Of a stretch of DNA of 40,612 nt, positions 1-7,346 are shown piece after piece (position 1 is the first letter of the stretch; each line of letters begins with the position of its first letter). Source of the DNA: an uncultured Bacteroides sp. (GTDB lineage Bacteria; Bacteroidota; Bacteroidia; Bacteroidales; Bacteroidaceae). The notes beneath the pieces were generated by a model, which saw nothing but the letters and a program-made list of their open reading frames with translations, had not been told where the DNA came from and did not search any database. The translations under genes and the position numbers were made by a program. The stretch lies in the NCBI GenBank assembly GCA_959606905.1, contig CAUHML010000027.1, positions 1-40,612 on the forward strand, read 5' to 3'.

Positions 1-49
1 CAACTGACTCTTAATCAGTGGGTCCAGGGTTCGAATCCCTGAGGGTGTA
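1..49 (+). tRNA. tRNA-Lys(CUU), 3' part only
   Basis: This is the 3' two thirds of a tRNA whose 5' end lies before the window. The anticodon stem pairs bases 3-7 with 15-19 around the loop CTCTTAA, giving anticodon CTT (bases 10-12), which reads the lysine codon AAG. The T arm is a perfect 5-bp stem (25-29 with 37-41) with loop TTCGAAT. The 3' acceptor strand is 42-48 with discriminator A at 49. No CCA is encoded, as is common in Bacteroides. Confidence 0.93.
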
Positions 50-57
50 CAAAACAG

Positions 58-90
58 AAAAAGGAGAACTTGTAAAAGTTCTCCTTTTTT
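58..90 (+). terminator. Rho-independent terminator of the tRNA gene
   Basis: A perfect 11-bp stem (61-71 with 76-86) with the 4-nt loop GTAA is followed by a run of T. It begins about 10 bp after the tRNA end, so it closes the tRNA transcript. Confidence 0.9.
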
Positions 91-113
91 TATAAATCAC
101 CGTAGCTATGATG

Positions 114-374
114 CTACGGTTTTTTATTCTCTTCTTTTCCTTCCCACTTTTCTCTAAATTCCCATAATTGGTCGATAGTAGGATGAAAAGTAGGATTCTC
201 CCAATTTCTGCCGATCATTGCAACTAAGGATTCCAAATAAGTCTTACCATTGATTATAGTAGTACACTTATTTAATTCATATTTCTCGGTCGGATAATTT
301 TTAGTTTCAAGCATTTTCTTTGCCCAGTTCAGCAATTCCTGAACAGATTCATTGTCATAAGTATGTTGTGTCAT
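114..374 (-). CDS. Small hypothetical protein, DUF6965-like
   Basis: An 86-residue soluble protein with no signal peptide or membrane segment and a charged lysine/glutamate-rich C-terminus. The stretch with NGKTYLESLVAMIGRN followed by NPTFHPTIDQL resembles the small Bacteroidetes family DUF6965, in which a short helical domain ends in a similar NPTF-P-L-L pattern; this match is from memory and only moderate. The ATG at 374 is the first possible start. The gene converges on the tRNA terminator, 24 bp beyond it. Function is unknown. Confidence 0.6.
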   Translation of the reverse strand: MTQHTYDNESVQELLNWAKKMLETKNYPTEKYELNKCTTIINGKTYLESLVAMIGRNWENPTFHPTIDQLWEFREKWEGKEENKKP

Positions 375-441
375 ATCTTTATATTTTTTCGCAAAGATAC
401 AAAGTTTATTAATTCATAAATAAAGTTGTCCATTTCTTTTC

Positions 442-475
442 ATTGCCAATATTCGAATTATTATTCATACCTTTA
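442..475 (+). promoter_or_regulatory. Candidate promoter of the NlpE-like lipoprotein gene
   Basis: TACCTTTA at 468-475 is one base off the Bacteroides -7 box TAnnTTTG. An ATTG at 442-445 sits 22 bp upstream, slightly long for the -33 box. The predicted start of transcription leaves a leader of about 35 nt. Confidence 0.4.
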
Positions 476-517
476 CAATATTAAACTAAATTAGATTAAT
501 CATTAAAAAAAATAATC

Positions 518-952
518 ATGAAGAAAATTTTTATTCTGGTATGTTCGTGTACCCTATTGGCGGCGTGCGGAAATAGTTCAAAAACAAACAAAGGTACAGA
601 TACAGACAGTACCACAATCGAAGTTGTTGATATGCATAATGCGGAAACTTCGCTTGATTACGAAGGAACATACAAAGGTGTTTTCCCTGCGGCCGACTGT
701 CCGGGCATTGAAACAACCTTAATATTAAATCCAGATAAGACATATACGCTTCACTCCGTATATATTGATAGAGATAGTTCGTTCGACGATAAAGGTACAT
801 ATACTTTAAAAGGTAACTTGTTAACTCTAAAAGAAGAAAACGGAGAAATATCTTATTATAAAGTAGAAGAAAACAGGGTGCGTTTATTAACTGATGACAA
901 ACAGGAAATAACAGGAGCACTTGCCGATCACTATATATTGAATAAAGAATAA
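518..952 (+). CDS. NlpE N-terminal-like lipoprotein
   Basis: A 144-residue lipoprotein with a type II signal peptide (lipobox LAAC, lipidated Cys17) and a Thr/Ser/Asp-rich linker. A small beta-rich domain (about residues 48-140) matches the N-terminal domain of NlpE, the E. coli lipoprotein that signals surface and copper stress. The family landmark PCADCPG appears here as PAADCPG, so the first cysteine is replaced by Ala58 and only Cys61 remains. The C-terminal OB domain of E. coli NlpE is absent, as in many Bacteroidetes homologues. It should sit in the periplasmic leaflet of the envelope. It is monocistronic, closed by the terminator at 983. A role in envelope stress or metal sensing is inference. 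Confidence 0.8.
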   Translation: MKKIFILVCSCTLLAACGNSSKTNKGTDTDSTTIEVVDMHNAETSLDYEGTYKGVFPAADCPGIETTLILNPDKTYTLHSVYIDRDSSFDDKGTYTLKGNLLTLKEENGEISYYKVEENRVRLLTDDKQEITGALADHYILNKE

Positions 953-982
953 ATAAAAACTTTCTATTATATTAAATTCGGT

Positions 983-1034
983 AAATCGGTAATAAGAGCG
1001 ATAGACATATCCTTTTATTACCGATTTGTCTTTT
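983..1034 (+). terminator. Hairpin terminator after the NlpE-like gene
   Basis: A perfect 13-bp inverted repeat (983-995 with 1015-1027) with a 19-nt loop is followed by GTCTTTTTC. It lies 30 bp after the lipoprotein stop codon. Confidence 0.8.
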
Positions 1035-1093
1035 TCTGATTCTAATTGGAGCAAAGAACAAAATCAAGATATTTTATGTTTATATAAATAGAG

Positions 1094-1555
1094 ATGAACT
1101 TAAAAAAAGAACAACTTATGATTTATAATTTTTTATTCCCTACAAAGCCAAATACAGCAAAAGTTTCTTTGTTCCTATTGGCGGTCCGGATAATCTTCGG
1201 AATATTATTAATGAACCATGGTATACAAAAATGGAGTAACTTTCAGGAACTGTCAACTGCATTTCCTGATCCGTTAGGTATAGGTAGTCCCCTATCCCTC
1301 GGATTAGCTATTTTTGGCGAACTTGTCTGTTCAATGGCTTTTATCATTGGCTTCTTATATCGGCTGGCAATGATTCCGATGATTTTCACAATGGCGATAG
1401 CTTTCTTTGTGATTCATGCGAATGATATATTTACAGTCAAGGAGCTAGCTTTCATTTATTTAGTTGTATTCATTCTTATGTATATTGCCGGTCCTGGTAA
1501 ATATTCAATAGACCACATAATAGGAAACGAACTGCAACGGCGAAAATCGAAGTAA
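1094..1555 (+). CDS. DoxX family membrane protein
   Basis: A 153-residue inner-membrane protein with four predicted helices. The first carries the DoxX landmark of a small hydrophobic helix followed by N-H-G-x-Q-K (LLMNHGIQKW, about residues 39-48), and the second begins with a Gly-Glu (IFGELVCS). DoxX-family proteins are small quinone-linked or redox-associated membrane proteins of mostly unknown role. The start used here is the ATG at 1094; an in-frame ATG at 1118 gives a protein 8 residues shorter and fits the family equally well. No cysteine pair or fused domain suggests a specific reaction. Confidence 0.83.
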   Translation: MNLKKEQLMIYNFLFPTKPNTAKVSLFLLAVRIIFGILLMNHGIQKWSNFQELSTAFPDPLGIGSPLSLGLAIFGELVCSMAFIIGFLYRLAMIPMIFTMAIAFFVIHANDIFTVKELAFIYLVVFILMYIAGPGKYSIDHIIGNELQRRKSK

Positions 1556-1597
1556 CACAAATATTGAAAATAATAACCTTGATTAATTAAAAAATAT

Positions 1598-1605
1598 TAT
1601 ATTTG
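1598..1605 (+). promoter_or_regulatory. -7 box upstream of the DUF3332 gene
   Basis: TATATTTG is a perfect match to TAnnTTTG, 57 bp before the start codon. The nearest TTG (579-581 of the second kilobase, i.e. 1579-1581) is only 16 bp upstream, so the -33 box is unclear. Confidence 0.5.
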
Positions 1606-1661
1606 CATACATATAACAGAGGCATTATAAACATTTTTTATTAATTAAAAAACATTTCGAC

Positions 1662-2213
1662 ATGAAAAGAGAGAAACTTACTTTAGTTGCAGTGCTACTT
1701 AGTGGCAGCCTATTGTTCAGTTCTTGTGTAGGTTCATTTGGTTTATTCAACCGTTTATCTTCTTGGAACCAATCTATTGGAAGCAAATTTGTAAATGAAC
1801 TTGTATTTCTAGCTTTCAACATTGTTCCGGTTTACGGAGTGTCCTACCTGGCTGATGCTTTAGTTATTAATTCTATCGAGTTCTGGAGTGGTTCCAATCC
1901 GATGGCTAACGTAGGTGACGTAAAGAAAGTAAAAGGAGAGAACGGCAATTACATGGTAAAGACACTTGAAAATGGATATTCCATTACTAAAGAAGGTGAA
2001 ACTGCTTCTATGGATTTGATTTATAACAAAGAAGCTAATACATGGAATGTAGTTGCAAACGGTGAAAGTGCTGAACTCATAAAGATGAACAACGACGGTA
2101 CTGCCGATTTGTTCTTACCGAACGGCGAAAAAATGAATGTAACTTTGGATGCTCAAGGCATGATGGCAGCTCGCCAAGCTACAATGAGCAACCTTATGTT
2201 TGCAGCTCGCTAA
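1662..2213 (+). CDS. DUF3332 family lipoprotein
   Basis: A 183-residue protein with a type II signal peptide (lipobox FSSC, Cys22). The following segment with SSWNQSIGSKF and the hydrophobic stretch through VYGVSYLADALVINSIEFW is the hallmark of DUF3332, a family of Bacteroidetes and Proteobacteria envelope proteins without known function. The C-terminal half (about 85-160) is made of short beta hairpins (G-N-Y-M-V-K, G-Y-S-I-T-K, D-L-I-Y-N, W-N-V-V), then a short helix rich in Met and Ala. It stands alone between a -7 promoter box and a strong terminator. Whether the hydrophobic stretch at about 45-65 inserts in the membrane cannot be told from sequence. Confidence 0.82.
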   Translation: MKREKLTLVAVLLSGSLLFSSCVGSFGLFNRLSSWNQSIGSKFVNELVFLAFNIVPVYGVSYLADALVINSIEFWSGSNPMANVGDVKKVKGENGNYMVKTLENGYSITKEGETASMDLIYNKEANTWNVVANGESAELIKMNNDGTADLFLPNGEKMNVTLDAQGMMAARQATMSNLMFAAR

Positions 2214-2233
2214 TAATTAAAGAATAAATATGT

Positions 2234-2274
2234 AAGAGATGAAACTTTCTCAAACGAGTTTCATCTCTTTTTTA
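2234..2274 (+). terminator. Strong hairpin terminator after the DUF3332 gene
   Basis: A perfect 13-bp stem (2234-2246 with 2257-2269) with a 10-nt loop, followed by a T run. The possible upstream start of the next gene (2239) lies inside this hairpin, which argues for the later start at 2302. Confidence 0.9.
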
Positions 2275-2301
2275 TTATCCACTATATTACTATTCTATGC
2301 T

Positions 2302-2757
2302 ATGAAGAAGATACATATATTAATCCTTTCAGTAATAACATTCACCTGTTTTTCATGCCAAAAACAGAACCCCAAGACTCAATTGGAGGAGATAGCTATC
2401 AATTTCTGTGAATCTTTTTATAATTTCAATTATCCGGTTGCCGAAGAATGGAGTACTCCGTCTTCACTATCCTATCTTAGTTTTTTAGCATCTAATATTC
2501 AGCAAAATCATTTGGATCAACTGAAAACACAAGGAGCGGCAAAAGCTTCTATCATTACTTCGAGTGAGATAACTCCTGACTCTGAAATGGCAACAGTAAT
2601 CTGCCAAATAAAAAATGCATTTATTATCAATCCTATCAATGGAAAAGCGGAACGGTTTTCTTCTCTGCAAGATACACTCCAACTAATAAAAGAAGGCAAT
2701 AAATGGTTGGTTAGAAAGGATATCCCACTGCAAAATGGAAAGCAAAATCACGACTAA
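2302..2757 (+). CDS. Small lipoprotein, NTF2/DUF4878-like
   Basis: A 151-residue protein with a clean type II signal peptide if started at the ATG at 2302 (charged KK, hydrophobic core, lipobox CFSC, Cys19). An earlier in-frame ATG at 2239 adds 21 hydrophobic residues but falls in the upstream terminator stem, so I reject it. The mature part has an amphipathic N-terminal helix (EEIAINFCESFYNF) and a later beta-rich half ending L-I-K-E-G-N-K-W-L-V-R-K, a pattern seen in NTF2-like DUF4878 lipoproteins. Its last 47 bp overlap the 3' end of tamL on the other strand. Function unknown. Confidence 0.7.
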   Translation: MKKIHILILSVITFTCFSCQKQNPKTQLEEIAINFCESFYNFNYPVAEEWSTPSSLSYLSFLASNIQQNHLDQLKTQGAAKASIITSSEITPDSEMATVICQIKNAFIINPINGKAERFSSLQDTLQLIKEGNKWLVRKDIPLQNGKQNHD

Positions 2758-5020
2758 ATTTAGGATGAATAATAGGAAAATGCTCTTTTTTAGTCTCAAA
2801 AGCCGGATTGACAGCCTTCATACCTCCATCAAAACGAAGAATAAAGAAGTCTAAGTCAAGACGAAGCCCTAACCCGTAAGCTACTGCTATCTGCTTATAA
2901 AACTTATTAAACTTGAAAACTCCACCCGGTTGATTGGCATATTCACGAACAGTCCAGATATTACCAGCATCAATAAAGACAGCTCCCTGAAATTTCCAGA
3001 ACAACTTACTTCGATATTCGATACTGGCATCCAATTTAATATCTCCGGATTGATCGAGCAAATTTCCCTTACCGGCAAAAGACCCCGGACCTAGATCTCG
3101 TACACTCCATCCGCGAACACTGTTAGCTCCACCCGAAAAATATTGTTTCTCAAACGGAATAGTTTTTGCGTTCCCGTATGGAACAGCTATACCTATACCG
3201 GCATGAAATGCAAATGAATTACGATAGTCAATCCTGATATTTTTAGAGAAGTCAAACTCTCCCTTGATATATTGTGCATAAGGTATTCCAAGAATGGCAT
3301 ACTCATTATTAGCGTTTTTCCTAATTCCAGTCATCTTCGACAAAGCATACATTATATTTCCCGCAGACTCGAAATTAAAACGAATGGAATACGAGTTGGA
3401 AGCGATTGTATTATTAACAATAGCCCCTCCTACACTATTATAGTTATAGCTATATCCCATATTTATTATCAGGCGGTCTTGATAATTATATTGAAAAATA
3501 TCATTTTGACCTTTATTTATATAGTCCTCTTTAAATCTTTCTGAAATTCGCGGCAAATAAAGGAAAGCAATATTAATCAAATCAATACGATGTTGTATTT
3601 TTTGACGTTGCGTCCACTTATAACTCCATGAAGCAGAAGCCATTGTACGCAGAAATTCAGGACGCATCTGATAGTTATATTGCAAGCCGAATTCAGTAGT
3701 TGCCCTAATTTTTCGTTTAAAATCAGAAGACACAAAAGGGAATAAAAAATTAGGGAAATTAATACTTGACTCTACTCCGAATTCTGTATAGTTATTATTT
3801 GCATACCCTGCTTGAAGTCCGGAGATCACTTCATAAGCGCCACGAAACTTTATCATAAAGGTTTCTGATCCGCGAAAAAGATTCCGATTTTGGAAAGAAA
3901 CAGAAGCTGCTGCTCCCAAGTCACCGGCAGAGTTGGTCCCTTCTACCTCAAAAGCTATAGATTTATGCTTACTTTTAGTCAGCATCACATAGCAGTCAAG
4001 CTTTGTCGAATCTCCAATCTGCGTTTCCACAAAACGGATATTGGTATATTTCAATGCCGGCAAGCGTCCAAAACTGGAATATGTCTGCTGTACATCGCGC
4101 TCATTATACAAATCTCCGGGAGCAAAACGAAGATTATCCGTAAGCACCTTAGGACGCAAATACAGTTTATCTTTATAATAAATCGGATACCCTTTATAAT
4201 TAATAGAGTCATTAATCTCCACACTGCTCAATGCCGACGACTGCAATACATCATAATCCGTAATAAAGTTAATCTTGTTAATCCAATATTGTTGATGTGC
4301 CTTTGCCGAATCACTGACATGAGTTTTAAATGGGTGCAAGTGTTGTGTCAAATCTACATTATAAGTATTTCGTACCGTATCTGCGGTATAGCCTATATAA
4401 TCCTTATTGAATTTATAGTAACCATTCCGGAGTAATTTATCCGTGATTCGTTGCCTATCCGCATCCAACACGTTTACATCAAAATACATCTTCTCCTTCA
4501 ATAAACTTTTTGCTGAATCTTGTTTCAAAAGAGCAGCTATTTGAGGATCGTTGATATCATATTTTATAGATTGAACGACGTATGGTTTTCCGGCTGTTAC
4601 ATCGTAATAGAGTTTTATTTTCTTCTTCTTTATTTTAGTGGAACGCTTTACCGTTGCTGCCATATATCCCATATTATGAACAGCCTTTGTGATTTCTTCT
4701 TCAGAACGCTGCGCTTCTTCTTCATTATATATCACAGGAGCATCACCTATCCTTCGTAGAAATTTATTCCCCCATTTGGTAGAATCACGTCCCGAAAGAT
4801 TATAAACATATAACTGTGTTTTAATCAGGCTGAACCATTTGGCATTAGGATTCTGACGAACATACATTCGTAAAGATGAAGGCCGTATATTCTTCTGGTC
4901 CGTACGAATCTTGACTTCATCCAACAGGTAAGAACCCTCCGGCACAAACTTTGTGGATGTGCACGAAACAAGTGACAAAATAGCGGCAGAAGCAAGCAAA
5001 TAAAGAAATTTTTTCCTCAT
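2711..5020 (-). CDS. tamL: Omp85-family outer-membrane lipoprotein TamL (BamA/TamA-like)
   Basis: A 769-residue outer-membrane protein of the Omp85 superfamily. It starts with a type II signal peptide (lipobox LVSC, Cys20), so it is a lipoprotein, which distinguishes Bacteroidetes TamL from proteobacterial TamA. The next ~300 residues contain POTRA-like repeats (for example the YYDVTAGKPYVVQSIKY and LRFAPGDLYNERDVQQTYSSF segments). The remainder is a surface-antigen (D15) beta barrel with the conserved loop-6 motif as GGANSVRGW and a C-terminal strand ending in Phe (AVGYPF). By homology it works with the inner-membrane TamB in inserting or assembling outer-membrane proteins or in lipid transport; no tamB is in the window. 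It is transcribed divergently from the SpoU methyltransferase gene. Confidence 0.92.
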   Translation of the reverse strand: MRKKFLYLLASAAILSLVSCTSTKFVPEGSYLLDEVKIRTDQKNIRPSSLRMYVRQNPNAKWFSLIKTQLYVYNLSGRDSTKWGNKFLRRIGDAPVIYNEEEAQRSEEEITKAVHNMGYMAATVKRSTKIKKKKIKLYYDVTAGKPYVVQSIKYDINDPQIAALLKQDSAKSLLKEKMYFDVNVLDADRQRITDKLLRNGYYKFNKDYIGYTADTVRNTYNVDLTQHLHPFKTHVSDSAKAHQQYWINKINFITDYDVLQSSALSSVEINDSINYKGYPIYYKDKLYLRPKVLTDNLRFAPGDLYNERDVQQTYSSFGRLPALKYTNIRFVETQIGDSTKLDCYVMLTKSKHKSIAFEVEGTNSAGDLGAAASVSFQNRNLFRGSETFMIKFRGAYEVISGLQAGYANNNYTEFGVESSINFPNFLFPFVSSDFKRKIRATTEFGLQYNYQMRPEFLRTMASASWSYKWTQRQKIQHRIDLINIAFLYLPRISERFKEDYINKGQNDIFQYNYQDRLIINMGYSYNYNSVGGAIVNNTIASNSYSIRFNFESAGNIMYALSKMTGIRKNANNEYAILGIPYAQYIKGEFDFSKNIRIDYRNSFAFHAGIGIAVPYGNAKTIPFEKQYFSGGANSVRGWSVRDLGPGSFAGKGNLLDQSGDIKLDASIEYRSKLFWKFQGAVFIDAGNIWTVREYANQPGGVFKFNKFYKQIAVAYGLGLRLDLDFFILRFDGGMKAVNPAFETKKEHFPIIHPKFSRDFAFHFAVGYPF

Positions 5021-5055
5021 ACGGTTTTACATCGATAGCATAAAAAATGCGCTCA

Positions 5056-5063
5056 CAAAGATA
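5056..5063 (-). promoter_or_regulatory. -7 promoter box of tamL
   Basis: On the minus strand this reads TATCTTTG, a perfect TAnnTTTG box, 35 bp before the tamL ATG. No good TTTG lies about 20 bp further upstream. Confidence 0.6.
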
Positions 5064-5134
5064 AATTATATTTTCCGATGAGGAAAATAAATTAAGAAAA
5101 AGAGAGGAAAGTAAGGATAGATTGGAAATATCTT

Positions 5135-5142
5135 TATAGCTT
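5135..5142 (+). promoter_or_regulatory. -7 promoter box of the SpoU methyltransferase gene
   Basis: TAGCTTTG matches TAnnTTTG perfectly and ends 18 bp before the start codon, giving a leader of about 12 nt. A TTG at 5120-5122 is too close to be a standard -33 box. Confidence 0.6.
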
Positions 5143-5160
5143 TGTCACAAAATAAAGTTT

Positions 5161-5928
5161 ATGGTATCGTTAAGTAAAAACAAAATAAAGTATATTCATT
5201 CGCTTGAGCTAAAGAAAATACGTAAAGAAGAACGAGTTTTTCTAGCCGAAGGTCCTAAACTAGTAGGCGATTTACTCGGACATTTCCCCTGTTGTTTTCT
5301 GGCAGCTACCACATCCTGGATTCAGGAACATCCTGATCTTCGTGTAAATGAAATAGCAGAAGTTTCTCAAGAAGATCTTTCACGAGCCAGTTTACTGAAA
5401 ACTCCGCAGCAGGTGCTTGCTGTCTTTGAACAGCCCCAATATACTCTGACCTCGGGGGTTGCCCGCCATTCCCTTTGCTTGGCATTGGACGACGTTCAGG
5501 ACCCCGGAAATTTGGGGACTATTGTTCGTTTAGCTGATTGGTTCGGCATTGAACATATTATTTGTTCGCAAAACACAGTGGATGTTTATAATCCCAAGAC
5601 CATACAAGCCACTATGGGGGGGATTGCGCGGGTAAAAGTACATTATACCTCTCTCCCTGATTTTATTCGTTCACTCGGTGAAGATATACCTGTATTCGGA
5701 ACTTTCCTTAATGGGAAAAATATGTATGAACAGCCATTAACCGCCAATGGTTTGATCGTAATGGGAAATGAAGGAAATGGAATAGGAAAAGAAGTAGAAA
5801 CTTTAATAAATAGAAAACTTTATATTCCCAATTATCCACAAGGAAAAGAAACCTCCGAGTCACTCAATGTAGCCATAGCTACCGCAGTAATCTGTGCCGA
5901 GTTCCGTCGACAGGCTGCATGGAAATAA
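5161..5928 (+). CDS. TrmH/SpoU family RNA 2'-O-methyltransferase
   Basis: A 255-residue SPOUT-class enzyme that methylates a ribose 2'-OH in rRNA or tRNA using SAM. The N-terminal ~100 residues form the SpoU substrate-binding domain (IRKEERVFLAEGPKLVGDLL). The catalytic domain shows the three SpoU motifs: DDVQDPGNLGTIVRLADWFG (motif 1 with the catalytic Arg), GNEGNGIG (motif 2) and IPN...SESLNVAIATAVICAEF (motif 3), where the trefoil knot binds SAM. The layout is that of RlmB-type 23S rRNA enzymes, but the exact target cannot be told. The last 50 bp overlap the convergent gene at 5879-6265. Confidence 0.93.
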   Translation: MVSLSKNKIKYIHSLELKKIRKEERVFLAEGPKLVGDLLGHFPCCFLAATTSWIQEHPDLRVNEIAEVSQEDLSRASLLKTPQQVLAVFEQPQYTLTSGVARHSLCLALDDVQDPGNLGTIVRLADWFGIEHIICSQNTVDVYNPKTIQATMGGIARVKVHYTSLPDFIRSLGEDIPVFGTFLNGKNMYEQPLTANGLIVMGNEGNGIGKEVETLINRKLYIPNYPQGKETSESLNVAIATAVICAEFRRQAAWK

Positions 5929-6265
5929 AATCAAACGGATAAAATAAAATAGGGAATAATACTTCCCCCTTCTCTTTTAATTCTTTTAATGACTCTTCAA
6001 AACACCGGGAAGATTGATTTAGAATATTGGAAGGATTAATTTGAAACACCGGGATATTTTTTAAAATCATCCCAGTGTTTTTTATTTCTTCAAGCTGGTC
6101 AGCAGGAAGCAAAACAATTACTCCCGGCATCCATTCAACCGACTCTATTTCTTCCGTTAGTGGAAATGTATCTCGAACAACTCCTTCATCGGTTATTTCC
6201 ACTACCTGCTGTTTTATAAAACCAACATCAGGCATGAATAAATAATGAGATGCAAATCGTTTCAT
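5879..6265 (-). CDS. Hypothetical protein with amidohydrolase-like N-terminal motif
   Basis: A 128-residue cytoplasmic protein. The opening segment (SHYLFMPDVGFIKQQVVEI, then EGVVRDTFPLTEEIESVEWMPGVIVLLP) resembles the composite beta domain at the start of amidohydrolases, where a dihydroorotase-like entry reads 'V-x-W-x-P-G', but the metal-binding TIM barrel is absent, so it cannot be an active hydrolase. It is the last gene of the ileS operon, starting 4 bp beyond the DUF4296 gene's stop, and its 3' end overlaps the convergent methyltransferase gene by 50 bp. Similar small proteins occur next to lspA in related Bacteroides (inference from the tight spacing). Function unknown. Confidence 0.7.
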   Translation of the reverse strand: MKRFASHYLFMPDVGFIKQQVVEITDEGVVRDTFPLTEEIESVEWMPGVIVLLPADQLEEIKNTGMILKNIPVFQINPSNILNQSSRCFEESLKELKEKGEVLFPILFYPFDFISMQPVDGTRHRLLR

Positions 6266-6269
6266 ATCA

Positions 6270-7346
6270 CTAACGAGTTTGACGTCTTTGCTGTTGCTGC
6301 CTGCGCTGATTCATTTGCCGTTCCTTTCTTTGTTCTATTCTCTCTTGCTGGATATGTTGCTCCACCTCGATCTGTTCCGGTTTCTTTTCACGTTGAGTTC
6401 CTGTACGACGACGGTTCATTTCTTCCGGCGTCAAACGTTGGACATCCTCTTTATGTTCTTCGGCAACTTTATGCAAGGAATCCACCACTTCTTCCTCCGA
6501 AATCTTTTTCAGAGAATCCGCTTTCAGAGCTTCTATCTTATTCAGGGAGTCACGAACAGCAAAAGCGAGAGTATCTTTGCAATGATAACGAGTCATAGTG
6601 AAATGGTCTGCTAATAGCGTTCCCCCTTTCTGCTCGCCTAACATCGGATAGTAAATGAAACCTCTAATTTCCTTCATAGCTCCCAGCGTATCAGCATATA
6701 AACGTATTTGCTGAACTCCCGGGCGGGTTATAGTCTTCAGATGATTTATCGTATCTTTTTCGTAGATAACCTGCATACCCATAGCTACCGCTCTCAAAGA
6801 ATCAGCAAGCATTGGCTCCAGAAAACGATAATTCACTTCCCAAACCAAGGTATCACGGTCTTTATAGTTAGTATCGGTAGGCAATACGAACGAATAACGG
6901 TTATTCATCATCTCGCCGGTCAAACGTATCATACGCAACCAAGGCCATACATCAAGACTATCACCTGGTTCTGTCATTTTCGGTTTCTTATCTCGCAAAG
7001 CTATTAAATGATTAACTTCGTCCTGTTGGTCTTTCAAGCGTTTCTTTACTTTCTCATAGATTTTCGATAAAACTTCTGTGTTGCGTGTGTACCAAACCAT
7101 AGATGAGTCGAATACAGCCTGCGTAGTTCCATACTTCTTAAAAACAGCATCAATATACAACGCTTTTTTATAGTTCTCACTGTAAGGCAGGTTATCTCCC
7201 ATGGACTTTGCCAAATGATAATCATATAGCAAACTCTCCATTTTCGATTCCGGGATTACGTCATTAGGTCTTTTCACTTTACATCCCGCTACCGCAAGCG
7301 CAAGCATGCAGATGAAACACAGATGAAACCGAAGCTTACTTTTCAT
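6270..7346 (-). CDS. DUF4296 lipoprotein with a basic, glutamine-rich tail
   Basis: A 358-residue lipoprotein (signal peptide with lipobox AVAGC, Cys22). The region just after it, with IPESKMESLLYDYHLAKSM, is the DUF4296 domain, found in Bacteroidetes directly after lspA. The central part is mixed alpha/beta. The last ~60 residues are a low-complexity, strongly basic Arg/Gln/Glu tail. The ATG at 7346 is chosen because it gives a proper signal peptide; an upstream ATG at 7397 would add 17 charged residues in front and sits within lspA. It overlaps the 3' end of lspA by 11 bp, suggesting translational coupling. Proposed location: periplasmic face of the envelope; function unknown. Confidence 0.85.
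   Translation of the reverse strand: MKSKLRFHLCFICMLALAVAGCKVKRPNDVIPESKMESLLYDYHLAKSMGDNLPYSENYKKALYIDAVFKKYGTTQAVFDSSMVWYTRNTEVLSKIYEKVKKRLKDQQDEVNHLIALRDKKPKMTEPGDSLDVWPWLRMIRLTGEMMNNRYSFVLPTDTNYKDRDTLVWEVNYRFLEPMLADSLRAVAMGMQVIYEKDTINHLKTITRPGVQQIRLYADTLGAMKEIRGFIYYPMLGEQKGGTLLADHFTMTRYHCKDTLAFAVRDSLNKIEALKADSLKKISEEEVVDSLHKVAEEHKEDVQRLTPEEMNRRRTGTQREKKPEQIEVEQHIQQERIEQRKERQMNQRRQQQQRRQTR

Noticed and set aside
2239..2301. Upstream start for the small lipoprotein gene
   Set aside because: It falls within the stem of the preceding terminator and would bury the lipoprotein signal peptide behind a second hydrophobic stretch.
3890..4435. A 181-codon plus-strand frame
   Set aside because: It is antisense to tamL, which is intact and has clear Omp85 features.
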